Origin: Allantophomopsis cytisporea
Lineage: Eukaryota > Ascomycota > Leotiomycetes > Phacidiales > Phacidiaceae
Length of the DNA: 64,000 nt
Reading direction: 5' to 3'
Assembly: GCA_024752435.1 (NCBI GenBank)
Contig: CP103023.1
Coordinates: 558,001-622,000, forward strand
Shown here: in pieces, positions 46,423 to 56,083 of the stretch
Layout of the letters: every line of letters begins with the position of its first letter
Position numbering within the stretch: position 1 is the stretch's first letter
Position numbers and translations under genes: made by a program
The notes under the pieces: model-generated
Database searches by the model: none
What the model was told of the DNA's origin: nothing
What the model saw: only the letters and a program-made list of their open reading frames with translations

Positions 46423-48162
46423 TTAACCACCTTCGGGGGCGGTGGAGGTCTTTCGAAATCTTGCGGACTTGCGGACTGGTGGCTTGATGTCGGCCTTGTT
46501 ATCTGGTTCGGACTGTGAGCGAGCACACTTCTTGTGAGAGCGAGCCGGAGTTGCTGGAGCTGCTGAAGCTGCTGAAGCTGGAGCTACTGAAGCTCGGCTT
46601 TCAACAACAACAACTGTTTCGGGGCTTGGATTCCGAGAAGCGCGATTTTCACAAGCGACAGATGATGGAGCTGTGAGAACTTGCGAGGCTGGAGCTGGGA
46701 CGACCTGCTGCTGGGGCTCTGGGCCTTCTTCAACGACTGGCTCAAGGCCGGGCTTCCTAGAAGAGGCACGAGTAGCACGAGGAACTGGAGCTGGGGGGAC
46801 ACTAGAGCAAGCTGTGCTAGCCGAAGCAGCAAGATGTGCTGTAAGCGGATCAGGTGGTGAAGGCAGAGTGCCTGATGTGACGGTGCTATCGGTAAAACTC
46901 ACAGACTTTCGGATCTGTGGGCTGACGTCGGCGTGCTCACGGATGCGCTTCAAAGTAGAACGGGTGACTCGGCCGCCAGTGTTAACAGGAGCGTCTGCTA
47001 CAACGATCGGGTCCTTGTGGGATCCTCCCGAATTCGAAGCAGCTTTGGCTTTGGTTCTATGCTTACGCTTCGACTTGTCCTTCGCCTTATCTCTGTGCTT
47101 GCGCCTTGACTTTTTCACAGGGAAGGGTTCTGTGCCGAAACGTGGTGCTCCTGGAGGCGGTACCCACACAAGTGGCAGGGGAGGGAGAGGCTCTTCACCT
47201 TCCGAAAGGTAAACCTCAACTTCTTCGTTTGCACCGTCGTAGACTCCGTGGTCCTTGAAAGCCTCAAGACAGAGGTCCTTGATCTGCTTTCTCTTAATGG
47301 ATACGAAGTCCCAGGCTGGCGGGAGGATGTAGTTGGGATCGGCAGGGTTGTCGGAATCGTCAGAATCGTTAGAGTCGTCAGCCTCGAAGTCTCCAAGGTC
47401 GAAACCGGGCGGGAGAACAAGCTTTGGGAGTCTGAGGGGAGGTGAGGAGATGTCGGTGTCAGGATCCTCAGAAGTGATCTCAGAAGCTCGTCGCTTCTTG
47501 GTATGCTCCTTTCCGGTCGAGGTGTCGGTAAGGATAGAGAACTCGACGGATCGATGCTTGTAGATTTCCCAAGGGGAAAGAGAAGTAGCGGATGAAGAAG
47601 GAGCTGAGGGAGAAGGGGGGTTGTGGACTACTGAGTACTTGTAATCGCGACGATGGACGGAGGTGTGCTGGACGATGTAGGGTGAATCGTCGATGAGATT
47701 TACCCCAAGAGCAGCAGCGTCGATGACCGCTGTGTGACTCACAATTTGGCGCGGCGCGGTGGATGGCTGGTTGACAGCTGCGAAGATAGATTAGCAAATC
47801 TCCTGAAAAAAGTGATAGGATACATAAGAAGAAAAATCATAATCGTGATAGAAGTGAGAATAAGTCATACCTCCTGCACCCTTGGCTACTCCCATTTCCT
47901 TATCATCAAGGACTTCCTTGCGAACTTGGTGAATCCACGAATCTCGGGCTGTCACATTATTGGGGTCTACCTCCTGCCCACCAGGAGTAGTCCTCAATGA
48001 CGGGAAGTGAGAGAAGGAGGGGATATCGGGGTGAGGGGGTAGCGGAACGAAATCCTCACGGTTCGACTGCCATGAGGCGTGCTGCTCGCCTCGTGAGAGG
48101 ATTTGATGGGCAATGAAATTGCGAAGAGCGCCCTTGGCAGTGATCTTGACGTCGACTTTCAT
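46423..48162 (-). CDS. Disordered, lysine/proline-rich protein of unknown function
   Basis: Two exons on minus, 48162-47871 and 47777-46423, give 548 aa with all joins in frame. I recognise no family. The N-terminus (1-95, MKVDVKITAKGALRNFIAHQ, then SWQSNREDFVPLPPHPDIPS) looks folded and conserved. The middle alternates acidic runs (FEADDSNDSDDSDNPADPN, EEVEVYLSEGEEPLPPLP) with a strongly basic block KKSRRKHRDKAKDKSKRKHR that could be a nuclear or nucleolar signal. The C-terminal 200 residues are Ala/Pro/Ser-rich and end with repeated basic patches (RKSARFRKTS). A chromatin or nucleolar role is a guess. It lies 12 bases upstream of the NOPCHAP1-like gene on the same strand. Confidence 0.78.
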
Positions 48163-49730
48163 TGTTGTGGAGAAGGGAACAAAGTACGACTAGTGTAGAA
48201 TTGACAAGCTTTTGTGGATGGCTTGTAGTGATTTGAAAAGAGTCACAATGATTGAAAGTTGTGGAATGTTTCGAATCGACTGTGCCGAATGTATTTGTAC
48301 GTATGTTGTTGTGTTGTTGAAGAGTTTGTATTTGAGTATGGTGTACATGTGTGCTCTGGTAAGGAAAAGAGAGGGAACGAGACGGATTGGAAGCAAAGTG
48401 CGATTTGGGTGTGTATATTTGCTTGTGCCTGATGAGGAGGAATAAAACAATGGAAAGCGCAATAATTGGACACACTCGACAATAACTCGCAAGACATGAT
48501 GAAGCGAACAACAACCTACATTGTGATATTTCGGCAAGTCTCCGCAAATTCTCGGTTTAATCTACTCTTTCTACTCGTCTCTAAGTAAGTCTAACAGAAA
48601 ATACTGTAGTCTTATAATGAACGCGATAATAATGGTGATGTGAATTCTTCTTCAGCCTGACGATACGCTTTGTCGTCGCACTCGAAATCTTCATTTTTAT
48701 ATCGTCGGAAAGCTTAAGCGCGAGCCTCGCGGGCGTCCGCCATTAGCCTTGCGCTATTGCCCAAAATTGCTTAGTTTCTGATTTGCTCTTGGAATACCTG
48801 GAACTCTTGGGACCCATCGCGCCCATTAACCGTTCAAGGATACAAAGAGTGATTGTTATGGTAGCTCTCTGCCCCTTGATATTTACGAGCGGACCTACTA
48901 GTACCTTGATAGACTGTCGGACTCGCTTACTAGCTAAGTAACGCAATAGTGTCACGAAGAGTACGTTGCAAATTATACAGCCTTTGTTGAGGTGGCATCG
49001 TTAGAATGTGTAATTGAGCTTGTATATAACAACTAGCAAATATCTCTCAACGAAGAACCTCTGTATAATAAAGCTTAGTAAATGATTTCGTAATCTTCTA
49101 TGCTTCAGGGTCAAAGACTCATCAAGAACAGTGAGGAGTGAATATATCAAAAAGCAGGTAGGCTTTAGATCAGATTCATCTGTAATTTATCTATTAAAAT
49201 TAAAATGTTATTGTCGGCGTAGACGTCATTGAGGTATCGATCTGAGGATTCGCGAGCCTTATCTTAGCGTTATTTCGGTGTCTATCATTGTAGACGAGAC
49301 CTTCGAACAATCAAGAGTAAAAGAAACATTGTGGTGTTTGGTTTTGAGAGAGTATGAGAAACATCAATGGAGCCGCTCGGCACCAAGAGCAGTTACAGTC
49401 AAAGTCATATATGAGTCCGCCCCCGGTGCTCGAATGCTTTGTCCGCTGGTGCGATGAGAACATTGTTTGCAGGCGGCGGTATGATAAGCTTCGTAAACAT
49501 GCCAACACACCACAAGTAAACAACCTAGAAATCACAACTCTCCCCTTTCCCTCAACGCTTCTATCCTCAAACCCCAGACGCGGTTTTGGTCTTCACGATA
49601 TCTTTCTATGAGTCAATAATAAATTTGTTGCTTTGTCTTTTGTTCTTTGCAATCGCTCATTCCCTGCAATTCCCAATCGCCGTGGCAACCACGACCTGGT
49701 CGTCATCGGTAAATAAGCAACTGGCAGTTC
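48163..49730. other. 1.6 kb divergent spacer before the kinesin gene
   Basis: It lies between the start of the unknown minus-strand gene and the kinesin start. Short ORFs at 48.2-48.5 kb are leader-like and carry no motif. One minus-strand ORF at 48,743-48,955 (70 codons) has ordinary protein-like composition and could be a relic of a repeat or a degenerate gene. The stretch 49,000-49,320 is A/T-rich. Confidence 0.5.
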
Positions 49731-51695
49731 ATGGATACGAGTTGGCAGCAACGATTTTACGACATCAAAAACGATATTAACGATAGCTTGATCGGAATGG
49801 CGCTGGATCCGCGACTCATGCCAGCTGTGGCATCTCATGCATCAACACCAAGTCTCAGATCGCGAGAGAGTAGTGTGACGCCAGTCGTTGCCGGCATGAT
49901 GGATAGCCCCAGTGGGAATGTTAGAGTTGTCGTTAGAGTTAGAGAATTTCTGCCTAGAGGTATGATAGTCCTGCTATCGGCAATTGGCATGATACTGATG
50001 CTAGATGTAGAAATTCAGAGAGGCGCGCAATGTTTGGTGGAGATGAATCCCATCAACCAAGAGACGAAGCTTCTACCGCCTATAGACGATGATCCAGCAA
50101 ACGCGCGTATGAAATCACGAAGGGTCATCGAAGACAAATCATTCACATTCGACAAGTCATTCTGCTCTCATGATCGATCAGACCCAAACTACGCCACACA
50201 GGATAAAGTATACAACAGCCTTGGAGAGGAATTTTTGGACCATAATTTTGAGGGTTACCACACTTGTATCTTTGCATATGGTCAGACCGGCTCTGGAAAG
50301 TCGTATACTATGATGGGGACGAAGGACAACCCTGGATTGATCCCCAAGACCTGCCAGGACCTCTTTGCTCGCATTGAGGGTGCCAAGGTTGCCAATGTCT
50401 CTTACAATGTTCGTGTTTCCTACTTTGAGGTGTACAACGAGCATGTCCGTGATCTTCTTGCTCCTGTAAACCACAAGAAAGATCCAGCCTATCTCAAGAT
50501 TCGTGAATCGCCTACCGAGGGTGTATATATCAAAGACTTAACAGACGTCCAAGTTAAGAATATTGAGGAGATCATGCAGTGGATGAAACACGGCGATTCA
50601 AGCAGAACAACAGCTGCTACGAAGATGAACGACACATCCAGTCGCAGCCATGCGGTATTCACAATAATGCTGAAGCAGATCCACCATAACATGGAGACCG
50701 ACGAAACCACAGAGCGTGTCGCGCGCATACGTCTTGTGGACCTTGCCGGATCTGAGCGTGCCAAAGCTACAGAAGCCAAAGGTCAACGATTACGAGAAGG
50801 CTCCAACATAAACAAATCACTTACCACTCTCGGACGAGTCATAGCGGCTCTCGCAGATCCCAAACACGGCCGCGGCAAACGCAACAAAGACGTTGTTCCA
50901 TACCGTGACTCCATCCTCACCTGGCTCCTTAAAGATTCTCTCGGTGGCAATTCCAAAACAGCCATGATCGCGTGCATTGCACCATCTGATTACGACGAGA
51001 CGTTGTCAACGCTTCGATACGCAGACCAAGCCAAGCGGATACGCACATCGGCCATTATCAACCAGGACCACACCACCGCTGCTCAGCGCGACGCTCAGAT
51101 CGCTGACATGGCCGAGACCATTCGCAACCTGCAGAAGACGCTCCAGGACAAGATCGAGCGCCAGAATGCCGAGGGCGTTGTCCGTAGACCACCAACTCAA
51201 GCTGAGCTTGCTATGGAGCGTGAGAACGATGAGTTGCAGGAGAAGATCAGTATGTTGCTGCGTCGCCACGAGGATAAGGCCGCAATCTACGAGCAGAAGA
51301 TCAAGGCCCTGCACACGGAGAATGAAGCTATTAGACTTCATCTCAAATTGGCTCTCGACACTATCAAGCACCCACTTCCGGACATCAAGCCTGCTGTTCC
51401 ATGCGTGGGATGTGGTTCCGATCCAGCTACTGGAGAGTTGAAGAGTGTTCCCGAGGATTCAATAGAGAATCTGAACGAGGATAAGGAGAACTTCGCGGAT
51501 CTGGACGTGGACGAGGGACTGGGTATGAGCGATGATGCATCTAACGACTTCAATGCGAAAACACAGGATTTCATGAGGGAGTTGTTGAAGGATGTTAGAC
51601 TATTGAAGAGGAAGCTGGGCGACGACAAGAGCCGCTGGAACCTGGGCGGCGTTGACCACGCAAAGCAGCCTTTGAGCGAGAGACATCACTTCTAA
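49731..51695 (+). CDS. Short kinesin-3 motor (UncB / NcKin3-like)
   Basis: Two exons, 49731-49959 and 50011-51695, give 637 aa. The intron (51 nt, no in-frame stop) lies inside the motor; splicing gives VRVREFLPREIQRGAQCLVE, the family strand. The motor domain (about 62-430) has the P-loop GQTGSGKSYTMMG from residue 167, switch I NDTSSRSHAVFT, switch II VDLAGSERA, and the neck region ending YADQAKRIRTSAIINQD. Conserved insertions and the N-loop match kinesin-3 (UNC-104/KIF1). A short coiled coil follows (about 460-540), then an acidic tail. FHA and PH cargo domains are absent, so this is the short fungal kinesin-3 type, linked to mitochondria in Neurospora. The subclass is inferred from domain layout. 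Confidence 0.9.
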   Translation: MDTSWQQRFYDIKNDINDSLIGMALDPRLMPAVASHASTPSLRSRESSVTPVVAGMMDSPSGNVRVVVRVREFLPRGMIVLLSAIGMILMLDVEIQRGAQCLVEMNPINQETKLLPPIDDDPANARMKSRRVIEDKSFTFDKSFCSHDRSDPNYATQDKVYNSLGEEFLDHNFEGYHTCIFAYGQTGSGKSYTMMGTKDNPGLIPKTCQDLFARIEGAKVANVSYNVRVSYFEVYNEHVRDLLAPVNHKKDPAYLKIRESPTEGVYIKDLTDVQVKNIEEIMQWMKHGDSSRTTAATKMNDTSSRSHAVFTIMLKQIHHNMETDETTERVARIRLVDLAGSERAKATEAKGQRLREGSNINKSLTTLGRVIAALADPKHGRGKRNKDVVPYRDSILTWLLKDSLGGNSKTAMIACIAPSDYDETLSTLRYADQAKRIRTSAIINQDHTTAAQRDAQIADMAETIRNLQKTLQDKIERQNAEGVVRRPPTQAELAMERENDELQEKISMLLRRHEDKAAIYEQKIKALHTENEAIRLHLKLALDTIKHPLPDIKPAVPCVGCGSDPATGELKSVPEDSIENLNEDKENFADLDVDEGLGMSDDASNDFNAKTQDFMRELLKDVRLLKRKLGDDKSRWNLGGVDHAKQPLSERHHF

Positions 51696-52093
51696 GTAGG
51701 AGATGAGATTGTTATGATTGATGTCTGTGTATGAGAACATGAAGTGGTCAGCGTGGTGTTTGGAGTACAGTATGAGCTTGGAAAGGACAATGATGGAGTA
51801 TTGCACTTCTTATGTAGCTATCTTTATGACGGGTTATGCATATCAAGCCCGTCAGCACCAACAAATGAATCACCAATTGACAATATCCACGGATCCGAGG
51901 GCAGGGATGTTCACGTATCAAACTCATATGTCATTCGTATATGTCCACTGTTCTCTACACTACAAACCGTATCGCCGTACGCAAACCAGCCGCCTCGAAG
52001 CCCTGTGTAATGCTTCCCGGCCCCTCCTAACGCCACGCTAAACCGATGCCATGCACGCATGCAATAAACAGAAATTGTTTTCCAGAGCTAGCC
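51696..52093. other. Tail-to-tail spacer between kinesin and deubiquitinase
   Basis: 398 bases between two stop codons, no supportable ORF or repeat. Confidence 0.5.
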
Positions 52094-54172
52094 TCAAACC
52101 ATGACCATGTTCGTAGTCCGCATGCCCTGTCCGTCATCTTCGCCCGTCGTCTTGCTGTAGCCCTGAGACTGCATATACGACGGAATGTGAATGGCCTCGG
52201 TGGGCTTGTAGTCCTGCTCGACGTCGCCTTCCGTATCATCATCCGTCCCACTCGTGCTGGTTGCCACTTCAACTTCTGGTGTAGTGTCCCCAGAACTTTC
52301 CGGAATCCTCGCGCGTAATTCTTGCTCTTCTTCCTCTGGTAATGGGACACTTGCTGCTACAGAGGACTCGCTGGCCTGCTCAGCAACGATAGAATCTTGA
52401 GGAACTTTGACAGGCATCACAGTGGCTGGCTCAACCAGGTCGTAGAAGAGCATGAACACACCACCCTGGCCAAGGACGTCCTTCTCGCTGACTTTGGTGA
52501 CATCGTCATCGCTGAGTCGCCACCACTGGCTCATAGGATGCTTCTCATCTTTTTCGCGAAGTGTTTCAGGCACTGGATGCTTTCTGTAGCAAATATAGTG
52601 CCCGTTCTCATGTCTTCCATAGTGTGTCACCACCGCACGCAACGTATACATTGGTCCTCGAATGCGTGTACGCCGTTGACTACTTGCGATCATTGACCGT
52701 ACAGGATCCAAAAGCCATTCTTCGGTTTCCAAGTCGACGTCAGATGTTGCACTCCCAAGGCACCATGGTCCTAGATCAAGGTTCTTTGGGAATCGAACTT
52801 CCGCATAATTCTTCTTCAACTCGCCAGTCATCTCGTCAAATAAACTCCTGTTGACATGCATCGCCAAGGATTTTGGTGGCCGCGCAATGACAGCTTGTCT
52901 GGATTTTGTGGTCGACACTCGGTTTTTCGATGGAATCTTGCATTTCTGGAGTAGTGTTTTGTCCTCGTAATCGTCATCCTCGAGAGCCTCGTTTACAGCG
53001 TCCAGTCGTTCTTTCATGGTTTGTAAACTCGCCTGATGTGAATCCATCGATGCAGATCGTTCGACAAGAGTGCTGAGTAAATGCTTGTTCTTCAAAAGAG
53101 TGCACTTTCCACATTCAACACCCTCAATCGGCTCAAGCTTGGTATACTCATCGAGACACTCGCCTATATTGTAATACCACTCTCTTCCGATTGGTACTGT
53201 CAGGCAGTTAAAGGGAATCATAGACAATCCCTCAGCATAGCCGCAACTAGTACAACCAACTCGCTGAGCTAGCAGGCCTTCGAGGGGGTTCCTAACAGTG
53301 TCCTTTGAATTCGAACCCTGAGTCAAGGCCTCATACTTTTCCGAATTGTGCGCGTTTCCAACCTCTTTTCGTGTCGTCGTAAAACCTTTTGAGACTTGAC
53401 ACATTCCAGCGGCCTGCGCAATCTCTTTATCCACCTCGTCCAAAACCTTGGAGAAATATTCCTGTGCATCTTGCTGCTGCCAGCTGCTCATTGACTTCAG
53501 AGCCGCCGGTGTCCATATTCGTTTGCCGTTCTTCGAAGAGTCATTTAAATCAGTAATGAGCTCACGCAATGACTGAGCCATCTTCATGTTTGGTTTCTCT
53601 GCTCCGTCATCCTCGATTTTACGTTCAACTGGATCGGCAAGATAATCCACAAAGGAGCCCAGCGAGGAAAGCCCCTGTAGTACACTGTTCTGATAGCATG
53701 AATTGTCCCAGTTTCCTAATCCCGGTGGTCTCGCATCGTCAGATTGTGTGACCATATTAATCCCAGGAAGGGTCGATAACCTTCGTTTGGCCGACGCCAC
53801 CGTCCCCATAACTCCTCCATTGCTATCGAAACCAAGATATCTTCGCATTACTTGGCTCTTCTCCGCGTGCGTTCGAGCGAACATCATTCTTTCGCCACTT
53901 CCAGAAGGGGGCCAGTCCTTGTCAATCGCATTAACCAATCTCGACGGTGTTATCCACACAAGCGCATTCCAGAGCAGTTCGGGGAGAGACAACAAATCGT
54001 AATCTAGACTGTAAAAGATTTGGTATACTAGGGCCAAAACTAGAAGGGCGACAGGCAAGAGGGTACCGACAAGTTTAGGGAGGTTGAGGGAGTCGTCGCG
54101 ATAGTCTTGGTGGTACTCGTAGTTTAGATCATCCTCAGAGAGCGGTTGCATGAGGTGGTCTGATGGCTTCAT
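52094..54172 (-). CDS. Membrane-anchored ubiquitin-specific protease, USP30/Ubp1-like
   Basis: An intronless 692-aa frame. A hydrophobic segment at about 36-55 (GTLLPVALLVLALVYQIFYS) follows an acidic N-terminus and probably anchors it in a membrane. The C19 protease core is complete: Cys box GLGNWDNSCYQNSVLQGLSS (catalytic Cys159), QQQDAQEYFSKVLDEVD, a zinc-ribbon-like pair GCTSCGYAEG and CGKC, and the His box YGRHENGHYICYR (catalytic His525). After it comes QWWRLSDDDVTKV, where the residue usually Asp or Asn is Ser554. A Cys-His-Ser triad is a known mark of USP30, the mitochondrial and peroxisomal deubiquitinase opposing Parkin-type mitophagy. The last 100 residues are acidic and disordered. 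It diverges from Alb1. Confidence 0.92.
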   Translation of the reverse strand: MKPSDHLMQPLSEDDLNYEYHQDYRDDSLNLPKLVGTLLPVALLVLALVYQIFYSLDYDLLSLPELLWNALVWITPSRLVNAIDKDWPPSGSGERMMFARTHAEKSQVMRRYLGFDSNGGVMGTVASAKRRLSTLPGINMVTQSDDARPPGLGNWDNSCYQNSVLQGLSSLGSFVDYLADPVERKIEDDGAEKPNMKMAQSLRELITDLNDSSKNGKRIWTPAALKSMSSWQQQDAQEYFSKVLDEVDKEIAQAAGMCQVSKGFTTTRKEVGNAHNSEKYEALTQGSNSKDTVRNPLEGLLAQRVGCTSCGYAEGLSMIPFNCLTVPIGREWYYNIGECLDEYTKLEPIEGVECGKCTLLKNKHLLSTLVERSASMDSHQASLQTMKERLDAVNEALEDDDYEDKTLLQKCKIPSKNRVSTTKSRQAVIARPPKSLAMHVNRSLFDEMTGELKKNYAEVRFPKNLDLGPWCLGSATSDVDLETEEWLLDPVRSMIASSQRRTRIRGPMYTLRAVVTHYGRHENGHYICYRKHPVPETLREKDEKHPMSQWWRLSDDDVTKVSEKDVLGQGGVFMLFYDLVEPATVMPVKVPQDSIVAEQASESSVAASVPLPEEEEQELRARIPESSGDTTPEVEVATSTSGTDDDTEGDVEQDYKPTEAIHIPSYMQSQGYSKTTGEDDGQGMRTTNMVMV

Positions 54173-54552
54173 CGTAAGACATATGGCTGGTAGACTATGG
54201 AAAAATTATTTGGGGCTTTTGCCCATCTGCTATGGTGTATTGTATCGCAGGTAAAAGTATCGAAAGTTGTTATGTTCTCAGAAGAGAAGACGAAGTTGAA
54301 TGAGGCAGATGCAATGATGAAGTCTGCAAAGTTCCTGACTTGCTGGCTGCCAGGATTAGTTGGCGCGAGACATACTCCATAGGCATGTGAGTTCGTGGTT
54401 GGTGCTGCTAGTTTCCACCGGCAAAAGCCGTGATGGGTAATCCAGAAATTCCTTATCGAGAATGTCGCAAATTATCTCTACCTATGGAATTTATTTAACC
54501 TCGGAACGTCAGAACAATCCTCATTCATCCATTACATCAACTCAATCAAAAA
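54173..54552. promoter_or_regulatory. Divergent promoter, deubiquitinase / Alb1
   Basis: 380 bases between two start codons. No motif stands out; it must supply both promoters. Confidence 0.4.
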
Positions 54553-55153
54553 ATGGCAAAGCAAGCACCACCAAAGAGAGTCGGAAGTAAGATACACAGT
54601 ACAGAATATATACATGGGAAATACTAATAACATCTTAGCCGTCTCCAAGCATTCTCGAGCTGCAAAGCGTGCCTCTTCTCCCAGTATCGACACCGATAAG
54701 TCCCTAAAGGAACTGAAAGCACCACATGTTGTCGAAACCCGCCCATCTGTACTCGCCATCCATCAGGGTGCTGGTGTCAGCAAGAAGAACAAGCATGGTA
54801 GAAAGGCAGTGTTGAGCGCAAAGGCGAAGCGCAGACAAGAGAAGGGCATGGACCGTGCCGAAGCAATAATGGACAAGAAGTCGACAAAGATCGAGAAGAG
54901 CAAGGACCGTGCGAGAACGGTACAGGAGAGAGCAAAGGCGTGGGAAGAGCTGAACAAGAAGATTATGGCTCAGGAGGCTGCTAAGGCTGCTGCGCTTGCC
55001 GAGGCCGAGGGCTGGGTTGATGAGGATGGCGAGGCTGTGATGGAGGATGCAAAGATCGAGACAAAGGCTATCAAGGCTCCTGAAGCAGCAGCTGTTGCGC
55101 CAGCTGTGAACACTGCTCCAGCTACTATGGAAGAGGATGAGGAGATTCTTTGA
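54553..55153 (+). CDS. alb1: Alb1, 60S pre-ribosomal shuttling factor
   Basis: Two exons, 54553-54586 and 54639-55153, give 182 aa starting MAKQAPPKRVGTVSKHSRAA. The first exon is 34 bases; its donor GTAAGA and the acceptor TCTTAG set the frame. The protein is Lys/Arg/Ala-rich: KRASSPSIDTDKSLKELKAP, SKKNKHGRKAVLSAKAKRRQ, a helical stretch to EELNKKIMAQEAAKAAALAE and an acidic tail EEDEEIL. This is the Alb1/DUF layout found in Pezizomycotina. Alb1 pairs with Arx1 on nuclear 60S particles near the exit tunnel and leaves in the cytoplasm. Identity rests on basic N-terminal motifs and length, so it is probable rather than certain. Confidence 0.78.
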
Positions 55154-56083
55154 GCTTAATAGACACAGATGACAAGGGCATTGTATGGCGTTGGGCGTTG
55201 AAAAGGTTATCAGGTCCAAAAAAGTATATAGAGCACGTGAGAGGCTTCAGAATTATACCCATGATATTCTTGATCTCATTTCTGAAGAAAAGCGATATTC
55301 TTGGTTTATGTTACAAGCGTGTGAGAAGCATTCTGAAATGGCGGAGAAGACGTTGATGAGGCTATAGGTTGTCTTTGAAAAGATTCGTCACATACTATAC
55401 CACGTAAAAGAAACTCACAGTCTAACAGATGATAGAATTGCTCCAACAGACTTCATTATCGGCTTGGTAAATGGCTGAAAGCTGTTCAAGTTGCTGTGTT
55501 CAGGCGTTCCATCCAGCTCCAATAATCTATGCCAGAGTTTGATTTACCTTGTATCTTTTTACTGTATTAATATTCATAGGACATATACTCAGCATTTTAA
55601 CTAAGAATATGAGTTACAGCATATGATGTATTGTGCATTTATGGATCACATCCTCAATGTGGCTTTTGTGCCCGTTCACCAGATCTATGCGTCTAATCTC
55701 TGAATGAGGGTTCGAATGTGCAGCGTCAAATTCTACTTAAAATGACAATCTATAACGCAAACCCAAATAATCTTGCAAAGTATGTTTCATCTCTAAAGTA
55801 ACTTATCAATATTTTCTAATTTAGAGCAGACCGATCAAAGTCATCTCACACCATCATTATTCGCCCTTCAACGCGGCTATCTTACTTTCATTTCGCACCT
55901 TCACAAGCGCAGCGCAACGTGGGGTGTGCGCGAAGGGTGCGGGAAGTCCAGCCCAACATAAGCCTAGACCAACCTTAAATCCGCCCTACGCACGACGCGC
56001 ATCACAGACCACTTGCACCAAAATTCCGCATTTCGGCATACCCTCCTTCATCACCACGCAATACCTCTACACACCCGCGCAAA
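55154..56083. other. 930-base spacer before MFAP1
   Basis: It follows Alb1 and precedes the MFAP1 start. The short ORFs at 55.15-55.37 kb and 55.92-56.14 kb carry no motif. The 100 bases before 56,084 are C/A-rich and resemble a fungal 5' leader. Confidence 0.5.

Noticed and set aside
45959..46426. A 155-residue Ser-rich plus-strand ORF
   Set aside because: Antisense to the NOPCHAP1-like gene; low-complexity shadow.
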